A stretch of DNA of 56,123 nucleotides, from contig CALFWW010000036.1 of NCBI GenBank assembly GCA_937928575.1, positions 1 through 56,123 on the forward strand. The letters are read 5' to 3'. Source of the DNA: an uncultured Saprospiraceae bacterium. GTDB taxonomy: Bacteria > Bacteroidota > Bacteroidia > Chitinophagales > Saprospiraceae. Below, piece after piece: positions 1 through 10,500 of this stretch (position 1 is its first letter; every line of letters starts with the position of its first letter). A program made the position numbers and the translations under genes. The notes under the pieces were generated by a model that was given only the letters and a program-made list of their open reading frames with translations, was not told the DNA's origin and ran no database searches.

Positions 1-140
1 AGATCAAGGCAGAAAACGTAGACATAGCCTTAGTTACGGCGAGCCTGCCTGACTGCGCCAAGCAGACAGGGCTTTCTAACGAAGATATCGGGAAATTTTT
101 CTCAAAGATAACCGTAATTATAGACTACAATTTGTATTAG
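1..140 (+). repeat. Partial copy of a MITE-like dispersed repeat, cut by the window edge
   Basis: This non-coding stretch matches the reverse complement of 51604-51745 almost base for base, apart from a few substitutions and a 5-base gap. The shared core near 40-75 can form a hairpin from the CCTGCCTGACTGC and GCAGACAGG halves. The right end, about 100-140, corresponds to the terminal inverted repeat of the complete copy. The left end lies outside the window. From 141 to 287 I see only AT-rich, low-complexity sequence. Confidence 0.75.
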
Positions 141-287
141 AACTGACGCGAGCGAAGCGAGAAATTCGAATTATAAAATATAATCTAATTATAAAAATAT
201 AAATTGAAAATTATAAATTAGACGAGTACCCGTGTGCTCGCGTGTGCATGCACATTGGGCGTCATATTTTTAATTTTAAATTTTTAA

Positions 288-986
288 TTATTTAAGAATT
301 TTTAATTTTGCGAGCAGCGCAGCCAACGCTTCCTCCTCCACCTTATGCTTCCCCTTAAAAGGCAAGTACTTCATTTTCAATCCACGTTCTTCAATAAAGT
401 TTTTCTGCGCGATAATATAAGCTTCATTTAGAAATTGGTCTTCATCACCGTAGGCAAAAATCATTTCTTTTTGATTCAAATATTTTAATTGTGGACTGTA
501 ATCTAGGTCTTCGGGAAACAATCCTGCCCACATTACCAGGGTGTCAAATTGCGGTAGTTTTCTCATGATCCATCTCACTTGTGTCGCACATCCTTGAGAA
601 AATCCTAACAATATAATTTGGGCATTCGGTAGCTGCACTCGATATTCATCATACAATCCACCTATCATGTTGGTGTAGTCATCAATCTCATCCAAACGAT
701 CCTTACTCGTCATCCAAGACGCTGCAATTCTTCCTGAAAATCCTTTCCAATAAAAACGGGACAAACCTTCCGGTGCCAAGACAAAATGCTCATCCGAATC
801 TAAAATCGAAAAGTCTTTTATAAAATCAGATGCCAACTGACCATAACCATGGCAAATGATCCAAAAATATTTTGTGGATGAAGATGGGGTACCGGTCGTG
901 TAATAATGTGCTTTCTTTTTTACTGTGAAGCTGTGATGTTGAATGGCTTCTTGATTTTGGTGGAAATCAGTGATTGATTTTTTCAT
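288..986 (-). CDS. Alpha/beta-hydrolase, phospholipase/carboxylesterase type
   Basis: This is a 232-aa cytoplasmic serine esterase with no signal peptide. The sequence shows an HGYGQ oxyanion-type loop at residues 46-50, the nucleophile elbow GFSQG with Ser130, an acidic residue in GDEDQ (Asp181 or Asp183) and His214 in KGKHKVEEE. That order and spacing fit the catalytic triad of the carboxylesterase/phospholipase family (YpfH-like), which hydrolyses small acyl esters. The length is normal for the family. The substrate cannot be told from sequence. It lies upstream of miaE on the same strand with a gap of about 130 bases, so co-transcription is possible but not evident. Confidence 0.85.
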   Translation of the reverse strand: MKKSITDFHQNQEAIQHHSFTVKKKAHYYTTGTPSSSTKYFWIICHGYGQLASDFIKDFSILDSDEHFVLAPEGLSRFYWKGFSGRIAASWMTSKDRLDEIDDYTNMIGGLYDEYRVQLPNAQIILLGFSQGCATQVRWIMRKLPQFDTLVMWAGLFPEDLDYSPQLKYLNQKEMIFAYGDEDQFLNEAYIIAQKNFIEERGLKMKYLPFKGKHKVEEEALAALLAKLKILK

Positions 987-1117
987 TTTTTATTGTTAGG
1001 TATCAATAAGTCAGTAATCAGTTATCAGAATTTGATCTGCTGATAGCTCATCTATTCATTAAGGATATCTGATTTTTTACATACGGAATTGCTGACCACA
1101 AATAGCTAATCCTTTTT

Positions 1118-1699
1118 TCAGTGCATTCGGTCTCCCCGAATCTCTAAATTCTCTAACACTTCTCTTTCGTAATCCAAAAATTCTTGCCAACGAGCGAGCA
1201 CCTTTTTTTCTTCTCCATAATGCTTGGCGAGGTCGATAAATAAACGGTAGTGGCCTGCTTCGGAGATCATGAGTTTGTGATAAAATTCTTTGAGGTCGTC
1301 ATCACTGATGTGTAAAGATAGGAGTCTAAAACGTTCGCAACTTCGAGCTTCAATAAGAGCTGAGAATAGCAACCGCTCAACAATTTGATCTTCCCTCGAA
1401 CCACCTTTCTGAACGAAGTCCATCAATTTATTGACGTAAATATCTTTACGTTGTGGCCCAAGTTGTAAATCTCGTTTTTTGAGTTCCGCTAATACCATTC
1501 TAAAATGTCCCCACTCTTCAGTTACAATGGGTGCTAATTCATCTACCATCAGCTCTGCTTCTGGATATCTTGTAATTAGAGAGATACAAGTTGTCGCAGC
1601 TTTTTGTTCGCAATAGGCGTGGTCGGTTAAAATTTCACCGAGCTCTTTTTCTGCTAAGTTGACCCATCTCGGATCAGTTGGTAATTTGAGTCCTAACAT
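1118..1699 (-). CDS. miaE: tRNA-(2-methylthio-N6-isopentenyl-A37) hydroxylase MiaE
   Basis: This 193-aa diiron monooxygenase is expected to hydroxylate the isopentenyl group of ms2i6A at tRNA position 37. The ferritin-like four-helix pattern of iron ligands is visible: Glu31 in DHAYCEQKA, the pair Glu62/His65 in EEWGH, Glu117 in IEARS, and the pair Glu147/His150 in SEAGH. Length and motif spacing match the MiaE family. It begins two bases before the end of the next upstream gene (1702-3117), so the two may be transcribed together, although no functional link is obvious. Confidence 0.9.
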   Translation of the reverse strand: MLGLKLPTDPRWVNLAEKELGEILTDHAYCEQKAATTCISLITRYPEAELMVDELAPIVTEEWGHFRMVLAELKKRDLQLGPQRKDIYVNKLMDFVQKGGSREDQIVERLLFSALIEARSCERFRLLSLHISDDDLKEFYHKLMISEAGHYRLFIDLAKHYGEEKKVLARWQEFLDYEREVLENLEIRGDRMH

Positions 1700-1701
1700 G
1701 A

Positions 1702-3117
1702 TTAGTTTTTCGAATTAATACAATTCAATTGTTTGATCAAGAAATCCATTTCATAAATATCATAATCCTCATAACCGGTACTCCACACTACTCTTACTTT
1801 ATCTACTTCAGATTTTGACAAAGCCTTTTCATCTTTATTGGTGATGATATATTGTCCATTATAAACGGTAGATTTATTAACAGGATCCACGACACCTATA
1901 TCTGTCTTTTTATTTAACAATCGAATCGCCGAACCATCCAATAACTTAACAGTAAGTACACTTCCCTTATCAATGATTCCAAATTCTTGTTGCGCCAAAT
2001 CTGATGCAATCCTAAACTTCAAATTTAGAATTTTGATACCACCTGTTTGCGAAGATATATTTCCGATACAAGTCAAATAATCTCTACCTTTCAAGACTGC
2101 TCTTAAGTTTTCACTAGTATGTGTAAAGAAAGTTTCTTTTGCCACCTCTCTTATTTTCTTTCCTGTGAATTCATCCACACCATCGTGTGCCAATTTTGAT
2201 TTGGTCATTTTAGGATTTAAAAAAGCATCTTCAGAAGGATTGTATCTGGCTAGCTTTTTTGTCGGTTTTTGTCTGGTATAATTTAAGATTGTTGATTGTT
2301 GATTAGGTGCGTTATAAAGAGCAGATTCTGTGGATACATTTTCGACTGGTCTTGAAGGACTAGTCGAAGGTATATTTGTAGATGAAATGTTAGGTGTTGA
2401 TTTTGTAGTCTCAGCAATTGAAGGTTTTTTGATTCCCATTGCTCCTTCAAGCAATAAAAGTGCTTGTACTTGATCCGTACCTCTCTTCATGTTTAAGCCA
2501 TCTGCCATCCTTGCATATTTCACCACATTTTTTCTTGTCTTTTTTGCTTTTTTCAATTTGGAATTTGAAATAGATAAATTCGTTTGAAGGGATTCAATTT
2601 GACGATCTGATACATTTTCAGTGTTCATCGCAATTTGGAGTTGTTTTTTCAATTTGTCTCGATTGTTTGTCAGTTGCTTTTCGAGATATTCTGCTTGAGA
2701 GACTTTTTGCTGACTGACCTTTTGTACCTTTTGTATTCGTGGACCGATGCCAGCAATCGCAGGAGATGGAACTTTTGATTTCTTTACTTTTCCAGTCTTC
2801 GTTTTTTTAGGCTTTGATGCATTTGCAACTTTTGCGGCCTTTGACCTTTTTTTATTCGATGGAGACTTTTTGGACTTTCTACCAACGACTTGTGGTTCTG
2901 GAGCTGGAGAAGGCACAGGTTTGTTGGCTGCATTTGCCAAACGTTTCAAAAGCTCAGAGTCTAGCGGATCATTTTCATCAAAATATTTCCAAGAACCATC
3001 ACTATAAACTATAATTCGGTCCCCATTTTCATTTTCAATAACTCGTTGCGCATTTGCATCGAAAATGCAACCAAAAAAGCATATCAACATTAAAATGAAA
3101 AAATTTCTAACTTGCAT
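1702..3117 (-). CDS. Secreted or periplasmic lysine-rich coiled-coil protein, function unknown
   Basis: I do not recognise a family. The open frame extends up to 3198, but I chose the Met at 3117 because it opens a convincing signal peptide (hydrophobic stretch, cleavage near DANAQ); the mature protein then begins with a GDRIIVYSDGSWKYF segment. Short segments of this kind, ending in DGSWKY, recur at the N-terminus of many Bacteroidota envelope proteins. A very basic Lys/Ser/Pro-rich linker follows, then a predicted coiled coil (roughly residues 135-205 from the chosen start), a Ser/Thr/Pro-rich linker, and a C-terminal globular part of about 150 residues. It lies directly upstream of miaE. 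Confidence 0.6.
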   Translation of the reverse strand: MQVRNFFILMLICFFGCIFDANAQRVIENENGDRIIVYSDGSWKYFDENDPLDSELLKRLANAANKPVPSPAPEPQVVGRKSKKSPSNKKRSKAAKVANASKPKKTKTGKVKKSKVPSPAIAGIGPRIQKVQKVSQQKVSQAEYLEKQLTNNRDKLKKQLQIAMNTENVSDRQIESLQTNLSISNSKLKKAKKTRKNVVKYARMADGLNMKRGTDQVQALLLLEGAMGIKKPSIAETTKSTPNISSTNIPSTSPSRPVENVSTESALYNAPNQQSTILNYTRQKPTKKLARYNPSEDAFLNPKMTKSKLAHDGVDEFTGKKIREVAKETFFTHTSENLRAVLKGRDYLTCIGNISSQTGGIKILNLKFRIASDLAQQEFGIIDKGSVLTVKLLDGSAIRLLNKKTDIGVVDPVNKSTVYNGQYIITNKDEKALSKSEVDKVRVVWSTGYEDYDIYEMDFLIKQLNCINSKN

Positions 3118-3323
3118 AATATTAGATAATTTTAGTATCTGAAAAAGTTCTATTAAGAGAACGCTTAAGAGGCTGTAAAAGTACATATTTGATATCAATC
3201 AATTTGCTAATTTTTGCCCTCAAAACTAGCTTTCTCCCTTTAACTTATGACCAAATCTCTTTTTATACGTCTTTATTGTGATGTTATGACACGCTAAAAT
3301 TCCAAAAACTCACCATTTATTAA

Positions 3324-4121
3324 ATGATCTTCCTTTTCGACATTGGCTTTTTACCTATTAGATTTCTGGATTTACTGGATATTGGTATCGTAGGCTATTT
3401 GATGTTTTTGGTCTATAAACTACTTAGAGGAAGTGTCGCTTTCAATATTTTTATAGGGGTTGTTTTACTATATTTCATTTACTGGCTGGTTGGAATTTCT
3501 GATATGAATCTGTTGCATCAAGTTTTGGGGCAATTTGTGAGTGTTGGTTTTATCATTTTAATTATCATATTCCAGCCTGAAATCAGAAGATTTTTGTTGC
3601 TCCTTGGAGATACGACTATCAAACAACGATCTAATTTTTTTAGCAAATTACTACACAGAAACGAAGAGGATGAAGGTAGTAATCAAGCACAAATTGTTGC
3701 CATAAAAACAGCTATGGTAAAATTGGCTAAAGAAAAGACAGGTGCCCTCATTGTCATTACTCAAAATCCTAATTTAGGGAGCTTGGTAAATTCTGGGACC
3801 AGGATGGATGCTATATTGACAGAACCATTGTTATTAACAATTTTCAACAAAGAGACGCCGCTGCATGATGGCGCTGTCGTTATTTACAACCATAAAATCT
3901 TGTCCGCAAGTTGTGTGTTACCAGTATCAGATAATCCAAATTTGCCACGACGTGCCGGATTGCGTCATCGCGCCGCAGTGGGAATCACCGAAAATTCAGA
4001 TGTGGCTTCATTCGTCGTATCAGAGGAAACTGGAAAGATATCCTATGCACATCAAGGAAAGTTGATTCAAAATATTAGCCCCGAAGAATTAGAAAGATTA
4101 TTAACGCTTCATTATAAATAG
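3324..4121 (+). CDS. cdaA: Membrane diadenylate cyclase CdaA/DacA
   Basis: This enzyme condenses two ATP molecules into the second messenger c-di-AMP. The 265-aa protein has three N-terminal membrane segments (about residues 18-36, 41-62 and 72-92) followed by a cytoplasmic DAC (DisA_N) domain. Both hallmark motifs are intact: the DGA motif at 182-184 and the RHR motif at 214-216. This architecture is that of the CdaA/DacA class, not soluble DisA. In other bacteria c-di-AMP controls potassium and osmolyte balance and wall integrity. No c-di-AMP phosphodiesterase or CdaR is seen in the window. The GNAT gene starts 15 bases downstream and is probably co-transcribed. Confidence 0.93.
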   Translation: MIFLFDIGFLPIRFLDLLDIGIVGYLMFLVYKLLRGSVAFNIFIGVVLLYFIYWLVGISDMNLLHQVLGQFVSVGFIILIIIFQPEIRRFLLLLGDTTIKQRSNFFSKLLHRNEEDEGSNQAQIVAIKTAMVKLAKEKTGALIVITQNPNLGSLVNSGTRMDAILTEPLLLTIFNKETPLHDGAVVIYNHKILSASCVLPVSDNPNLPRRAGLRHRAAVGITENSDVASFVVSEETGKISYAHQGKLIQNISPEELERLLTLHYK

Positions 4122-4136
4122 TTGTAATTTTGTAAC

Positions 4137-4709
4137 ATGAAACATGCAGGACATATCACCCCAAATTTCATCGCATCCACAACAATTGAACAAGTTGCTG
4201 AAATTGATATTTCTTCCAACACCCATCTCCATATTCATCAGTTACTTTCTAGTTGTTTCTCGGGTTACCCAAAAAACAGAAGTTACTTTAAGCAATTACC
4301 TCATTTTAGGTTGTTGGTTAAAAATGAAGACAAACTAATCGGACATGTTGCGATCGATCATCGATTGGTGAGTATCGACACGGATGTTTTCAGAATTTTT
4401 GGTTTAGCAGATCTTTGTGTCAATGAAGCATTCCAATCTAAAAACATCGCTACCCGCATGTTGAATCATTTAGACGATTTGGCAAAAAAATCGGGTATCG
4501 ACTACATCCTATTATTTACAAATCAGCAGTCATTTTATGAGAAAAATGGATTTTCAAGTGTAGACAATGTCTGTCGTTGGGTCTTCATTAATGATGATCG
4601 TACATTAGGCGTTTCTCAAAGAAAATTAGGCAAGACCATCATGATCAAATCTTATTCTGATAAAAAATGGAGCAACGGATTGCTCGATCTAATGGGACAT
4701 ATTTTTTAA
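4137..4709 (+). CDS. GNAT-family N-acetyltransferase
   Basis: This 190-aa protein shows the GNAT core. A substrate-side strand (KLIGHVAIDHR) is followed by LADLCVNEAFQSKNIATRML, which carries the acetyl-CoA pyrophosphate-binding loop (QSKNIA, a form of the Q/RxxGxG/A motif) around residues 100-106. A later YEKNGF matches motif B. It is expected to transfer an acetyl group from acetyl-CoA to an amine, but the acceptor is unknown. A TAATTTTG box at 4125-4132 resembles the Bacteroidota -7 promoter element, but it is only four bases from the start codon and probably irrelevant. The gene follows cdaA by 15 bases. Confidence 0.8.
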   Translation: MKHAGHITPNFIASTTIEQVAEIDISSNTHLHIHQLLSSCFSGYPKNRSYFKQLPHFRLLVKNEDKLIGHVAIDHRLVSIDTDVFRIFGLADLCVNEAFQSKNIATRMLNHLDDLAKKSGIDYILLFTNQQSFYEKNGFSSVDNVCRWVFINDDRTLGVSQRKLGKTIMIKSYSDKKWSNGLLDLMGHIF

Positions 4710-4893
4710 ACTGCAATTTCTGTAATACAGCTCCTTTTTATTTTCAAATAAGCACTACTATTTGCAAGTCGAGTTCCAAAAAATGGACATAGATTTAAGA
4801 GACCAAAAAAGTACCACATTCTTTTTCCTCTTTTAAGCAAAATTCTCTTTACTTTTAGCAACTTTACAATTCAATTTTAAAGAATAAGAAACC

Positions 4894-6267
4894 ATGCAAA
4901 AAGTTCAAAATTATCTTGCGGCTAATAAGAAAAGACAACTAGACGAATTAATTGAATTCCTAAAAATCCCTTCTGTTAGTGCAGATCCAAAATATAAAAA
5001 AGACGTCGAAAAAACTGCGAAGTTTGTCGCACAGAAATTGAAAGATGCTGGTGCAGACAAGGTAAAAGTTTACCCAACAAAAGGACACTCGATTGTCTAT
5101 GGTGAAAAAATAGTCGACAAAAAAGCACCGACTATTTTGGTGTATGGACATTATGATGTACAACCTGCAGATCCTTTAGAGCTGTGGACTTCTCCCCCAT
5201 TCGAACCTGTAATCAAGAAAAAAAGAATCTATGCGCGTGGAGCTTGTGATGATAAAGGGCAAGTCTACATGCACATTAAAGCATTTGAAGGAATGTTGAG
5301 TCAAGGAGAATTACCTTGCAATGTCAAATTCATGATAGAAGGTGAAGAAGAAGTTGGATCAGTCCATCTTAGTGCTTTTTGCAAAAAGTATAAAAAGATG
5401 TTGGCAAATGATGTGATACTCATTTCAGATACGTCTATCATCGACAATAAAACACCTTCTATAACAACAGGATTACGTGGATTGAGTTATGTTGAAGTGG
5501 AAGTGACTGGTCCCAATAGAGATTTACATTCGGGAGTCTATGGTGGCGCAGTCGCCAATCCTATCAATGTCTTGTCCAAAATGATTGCTTCGTTACAGGA
5601 TAAAAACAATCGTATTACAATTCCTGGTTTTTATAAGGATGTAGAGACCGTAAAGAAAGCAGAGCGAAAACAAATGAATAAAGCCCCTTTTAGTCTGGCA
5701 AAATATAAGCGTGGGTTGAAGATCAAAGATATCCATGGAGAAACTGGTTATACTACATTGGAGAGGACTTCTATCCGTCCCACTTTAGATGTCAATGGAA
5801 TTTGGGGAGGCTATATAGGAGAAGGTGCCAAAACGGTTTTACCTTCAAAAGCGTATGCTAAAATCAGTATGCGACTGGTACCAAACCAACATCCTGATAA
5901 GATAACCAAGTTATTTGAAAAGCATTTTAAAAAAATTGCTCCTAAATCTGTTACTGTAAAAGTCACGCCTCATCATGGCGGTTTTCCAGTCGTCACGCCT
6001 ACAGATTCGGTCGAATACAAAGCTGCTGCAATGGCAATGAAAAAAACTTTCAAGAAAGAACCAATTCCTCAACGTTCAGGTGGTAGTATTCCGATTGTTG
6101 CGTTATTTGAAAAAGTATTAGGTAGTAAAAGTGTGTTAATGGGATTCGGTTTGGATGAAGACAATATTCATTCTCCTGATGAAAGTTACGGGTTGTTCAA
6201 TTTTTATAAAGGGATTGAGACCATACCTTATTATTTCAAATATTACGCTGAACTAAAAAGTAAATAA
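4894..6267 (+). CDS. M20-family metallodipeptidase
   Basis: This 457-aa zinc peptidase is of the M20 (carnosinase/CNDP-like dipeptidase) type. Visible metal-site elements are His86 and Asp88 in YGHYDVQPAD, the bridging Asp119 in ACDDKGQ, and the catalytic Glu151/metal ligand Glu152 pair in IEGEEEVGS. A dimerisation/lid domain follows (DLHSGVYGG region), and the protein ends with a C-terminal metal-ligand segment near HSPDESY. There is no signal peptide, so it likely hydrolyses dipeptides in the cytoplasm. The length is typical. trmD begins 31 bases downstream, so the two could share a transcript. Confidence 0.9.
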   Translation: MQKVQNYLAANKKRQLDELIEFLKIPSVSADPKYKKDVEKTAKFVAQKLKDAGADKVKVYPTKGHSIVYGEKIVDKKAPTILVYGHYDVQPADPLELWTSPPFEPVIKKKRIYARGACDDKGQVYMHIKAFEGMLSQGELPCNVKFMIEGEEEVGSVHLSAFCKKYKKMLANDVILISDTSIIDNKTPSITTGLRGLSYVEVEVTGPNRDLHSGVYGGAVANPINVLSKMIASLQDKNNRITIPGFYKDVETVKKAERKQMNKAPFSLAKYKRGLKIKDIHGETGYTTLERTSIRPTLDVNGIWGGYIGEGAKTVLPSKAYAKISMRLVPNQHPDKITKLFEKHFKKIAPKSVTVKVTPHHGGFPVVTPTDSVEYKAAAMAMKKTFKKEPIPQRSGGSIPIVALFEKVLGSKSVLMGFGLDEDNIHSPDESYGLFNFYKGIETIPYYFKYYAELKSK

Positions 6268-6298
6268 TACCTCTAATTTTTTCTAACTTTTTCTAACA

Positions 6299-6979
6299 AT
6301 GCGTATTGACATCATCACTGTAATGCCTGAATTGCTGGAAAGTCCTTTTCGGCATTCTATTTTGAGACGAGCCAATGAAAAAGGATTGTTAGAGGTACAT
6401 TTGCATCAACTCAAAGATTTTGGTCTAGGAAAACATAAACAAGTAGACGATTATCAATATGGTGGAGGTGCTGGACTTGTGATGATGATCGAACCTATGT
6501 CTGCTTGTATTGAATTTTTAAAATCCAACCATACCTACGATGAGATCATATATATGACACCTGATGGTACGACTTTGAATCAATCGACCGCAAATGAGTT
6601 ATCTCTTTCTGAAAATTTGCTTATCATTTGTGGTCATTATAAAGGCATCGATGAACGCATCCGCGATAAATATATAACTCGCGAAATTTCGATTGGTGAT
6701 TACGTTTTATCAGGTGGCGAACTAGCTGCTGCTGTATTGGTAGATAGTATTGGCCGACTGATCCCGGGTGTTTTAAATGATGGCACTTCTGCTTTGACTG
6801 ATTCCTTCCAAGACGATTTATTAGCCCCTCCTGTCTATACACGCCCTTCAGAATTTGACGGAATGAAAGTACCAGATATTTTGCTCTCAGGAAATGATGG
6901 CAAGATCGAAGAATGGAGATATCAAAAAGCAATTGAACGAACAAAAAAAAGAAGACCCGATCTTTTGAATCGCAATTAA
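6299..6979 (+). CDS. trmD: tRNA (guanine-37-N1)-methyltransferase TrmD
   Basis: TrmD uses S-adenosylmethionine to methylate G37 next to the anticodon, preventing +1 frameshifting. The 226-aa protein starts with the family signature [13 protein letters not shown], has YGGGAGLVM around residue 60, and carries the deep trefoil-knot SAM site ([10 protein letters not shown], then [14 protein letters not shown]). Length and motif order are standard. It is the last gene of the plus-strand housekeeping run; a 520-bp gap follows before the giant surface-protein locus. In many bacteria trmD sits with rpsP, rimM and rplS; here it does not. Confidence 0.96.
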   Translation: MRIDIITVMPELLESPFRHSILRRANEKGLLEVHLHQLKDFGLGKHKQVDDYQYGGGAGLVMMIEPMSACIEFLKSNHTYDEIIYMTPDGTTLNQSTANELSLSENLLIICGHYKGIDERIRDKYITREISIGDYVLSGGELAAAVLVDSIGRLIPGVLNDGTSALTDSFQDDLLAPPVYTRPSEFDGMKVPDILLSGNDGKIEEWRYQKAIERTKKRRPDLLNRN

Positions 6980-7500
6980 GTTGTTAAATTTTACACAATA
7001 TGATTTTGTTATATATATTATATACCACTAATTAGTCATTGAATCCATCAATGTCTCTTCGTAAGTTTGTCTAATACACAGTAAATAGCACATCCATATA
7101 AAGCTATCCTATTTAAGGGACTATTAATATAAATTACTGATAGGTAGTTAGTTACATGTTCAGTTTTGGTAACCAAGTTCATTTAGACAAAAATCGTTGT
7201 ATTCAAGTGCGAATATTTTATTATTTTTAACTCGGTTATTTGGACCGATCCCTTTTTGAACATCCCACTTAGCATTTAGAATATCCATAATTCTAAACCA
7301 AATACCAGATTTAGCATCACTAAATAACATAGGCTTTGCAAATGCATTTGCCACACTAAACCAGAGAACAAACCAACCAACTCATTGCATTGTTATGCCC
7401 TGAGACAAGATTAATTTTTAGGCTGTTTTTATAAAAAAATAATTTGAGCGAGCTATTCTGATATATAGCTTGTTCAATTAATTAACCAAAACAACAAATT
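6980..7500. other. 520-bp AT-rich intergenic region
   Basis: There is no convincing gene. A minus-strand open frame at 7160-7354 (64 codons, GTG start) encodes no recognisable motif and is not supported. The segment probably contains the end of the trmD transcript and the promoter of the giant gene; see the separate promoter entry. Confidence 0.6.
7443..7472 (+). promoter_or_regulatory. Candidate Bacteroidota-type promoter for the 2480-aa protein
   Basis: TTTG at 7443-7446 is followed, after exactly 19 bases, by TAGCTTG at 7466-7472. That resembles the TTTG/TAnnTTTG sigma-70 promoter of Bacteroidota, with one T missing from the -7 box. It would place transcription start about 20 bases before the ATG at 7501. 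AT-rich DNA gives many chance matches. Confidence 0.35.
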
Positions 7501-10500
7501 ATGATTTCAAAATTAACACAACTCTTAGGAGAGATGTGTCTGATTTTATCCAAAAACCGTACAGCTTACCGCTATGCAGTTGTTAAAAAATCAAGACCTC
7601 TTAACTCCCGAACTGGAGGTAAATTTTCTCAATTTTTACTCATCCTTTTGATTAGCTTTATTGGCTTTGCTGATAAAGCCATTGCGCAATGTGTCATGCC
7701 TGATGTAGAAGCACCTTCCGCTATCTGTTTTTCTTCAATTACAGTAGCTTTAGATTCTGATGGAATGGTTTCACTGACTCCTCAAAACCTCGATGATGGG
7801 AGTTTTGATGCCTGTGGTATCATGACTTTTTCTGTTGACATACCTGGTCGAACAACGACTGATGTTGTTTGCAGTGATATTGGCAATACCAACCTCATTG
7901 CAAGTTTAACAGTAACAGATGCTGCCGGCAATAGTAATAGCTGTGATACTGAAATCATTGTTATTGATAATTTAGCTCCTTCCATATCTTGTCCAGCAAA
8001 TATGACTGTTGATTGTGGTGAGTCTACCAGTGTCGCGGATTTGGGCGATGCCACTGCAATGGATAATTGTGGACTTGCCTCTGTAACTTCTAGTGACATG
8101 CAAGGTATGGCAAGCAATGGAAATTGTGCTACCATCTCTAGAACTTTTGAAGCAATTGATAATTTCGGAAACACTAATACTTGTGTCCAAACAATCAATG
8201 TGATAGACAATCAAGATCCAGTTTTGGATTTTGGAATGGGAGTCGTGCCACCTCGTGATACAATTTTATCATGTAGTGAAATAATTCCACCTGCACCAAC
8301 CGCAACTATGACGGATGATTGCACACCTTCAGCAACTATTACTGCAACAGTTGTTAATTCTCAAGGTGGAAATACTTTAAGTTGTGATTTCTATAACTAT
8401 ACAATTACGCGTACTTGGACTGCAATGGATAATTGCGGTAGAACCGATGTTCATGTTCAAGTAATAGCTATAGAAAATGAGCCATTATTTACCAACGCTC
8501 CAACTACATTAAATCTTTCAGCGAATTCAACGGCAAATTGTCCGAATGCTTGTTCTTCAGAAATAAACCTAGATTTAACAAATGATGTAGATTACAATTG
8601 TAATTTAGGTGGACAACTTGAAAGTACGGGTTATTCTCTTGAAGATGCAGCTGGTAATATTGTTTATTCGTCTGGTAACTCGTTGCATATTAATTCTATC
8701 TGCTTACCAGTTGGTGTTTATAATGCTAATTTCTCAGCTACTGATTTTTGTGGAAATACAACAACACATACGGTTGTTGTTACCATTGCTGACAATCAAC
8801 CACCAAACGCTGTATGTTTTAATGACATTAGTGTTGCAGTACCATCCGTTGGTATGTATGTGATTGACCCTGCAGCTATTTTAGATAATGGAAGTTCTGA
8901 TAATTGTGCTACACAACTTTCTTATAGTGTTGATATTCCTACTTTAGATTGTACTGCTCCTGATCAAGCGATTGGTGATGTTGTTACCGTTACGATGACA
9001 GTAAGTGATGGAACTTTGACCTCAACTTGTACAACTAATATTACAATACTAGATAATCCTCCAGCACCTTTTTGCCAGGATATCACGGTTGAAGTAGATG
9101 CTGCCGGTAATTACACCGTCCAAGCAATGGATATTGATGCTGGTAGTATGGACCAATGTAATGGACCATTAAGTTATATGATCTCGATTGATACGATGGA
9201 TTATACCACTGACCTAGTATTGGATTGCTCGAACATTGGTATTGTGCCTGCTGTACTACAAGTTACAGATTCAGGGACACCGGCAATGAGTGCAATTTGT
9301 TATGCAAACATTACAGTTGAAGACAATGAAGACCCTCAAGCAATTTGTGGTTTTACTTCTTACCCAGTTACATTGAATAATGATGGGATGTATACTTTCA
9401 CCCTTGCAGATACCACAAATTTCGAAACTTTATTTTCAGATAATTGTGATTTTAATTTTGCTATTTCACCTGTCTCATTTGATTGTGATGATGTAGATGT
9501 TATGGGAGGTGTTGACGTCACATTAACGGTTGTAGATAATAATGGAATGTTCGTTCAAGATACAAATGGTGATTCTATAAATTGTGTTGTAAATATTGAT
9601 GTTAGTGATACGACTCCTCCATTAATTGATTGTGCTGATATTACAGTTTCAGTTGATGGTTCTGGTGATGTAACTTTAAGACCAGAAGATGTAATTGGAG
9701 GAACGCTCTTTCTACAAAGTGGAGATAATGGAAGTGGAACACTTGGTTTTGACCAAATCTGTATCACCATTGCCAATGCCACGACTTTATCTTTTGATTA
9801 TACTTATACATCAACAGATCCACGTGGACCTGATGCAGATAATTTTAGATACTTATTAAATGGAATTGGTTTTCAAATTGCTGGATCAACAGTCGTAATG
9901 CCAAGCCCTGTAAGTATCAATGTGAATGCTGGGGATCAATTTTGTTTGCAAACTGCTACAACGGATAATTTGGATGGAAGTGCTACGATTGTAGTAGATA
10001 ATTTCAATGCTGGATTATTAGGAGATTTTGCAATTGCTAATTGGAACACACCTAATAAATCTAATTCAGATGGAGATATTTTCTTTAATGATGCTTGCGG
10101 AATTGATAATTATCAAATTCGTTGTGTCGGCGATCCAATGTGGAGCGACTCATTAAGCTATGATTGCGATGACCTTGAAGCAATGTTTGGAGGTACTCAA
10201 ACTTGTGGACCACAGACAAAAGAATTTGAAGTAAGAGCATTTGATGTGCATGGAAACATAACACTAATGCCATGTACCTCTGAAGTTACATTTATTGACA
10301 AGCAACCTCCTGTTCCAGTTTGTGACTCAAAAACAATTAGCCTAAGTACAGGAGCCGTCACTGTTCCTGCAAATTTATTTGATGATGGAAGTTATGATGC
10401 TTGTGGAATTATCAATGTAAACAGATATGCAATTGCAAGACCTGGTGATGGAATTTTTCAAGAAGATCTCACATTTGATTGCGATAGCATCGGTACCTTC

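Noticed and set aside
220..262. GAGTAC-containing GC-rich segments at 223, 43084 and 51906 as a dispersed family
   Set aside because: They share only about nine bases (GAGTACGTG or GAGTACCCG); similarity beyond this is too weak to claim a family.
4125..4132. TAATTTTG as a promoter for the GNAT gene
   Set aside because: It is four bases from the start codon and has no TTTG at suitable distance upstream; read-through from cdaA is more likely.
7160..7354. 64-codon minus-strand frame between trmD and the first giant gene
   Set aside because: It starts at GTG, has no recognisable domain, and the frame upstream is closed by a stop after ten codons. It may be a decayed fragment, but nothing supports a real gene.
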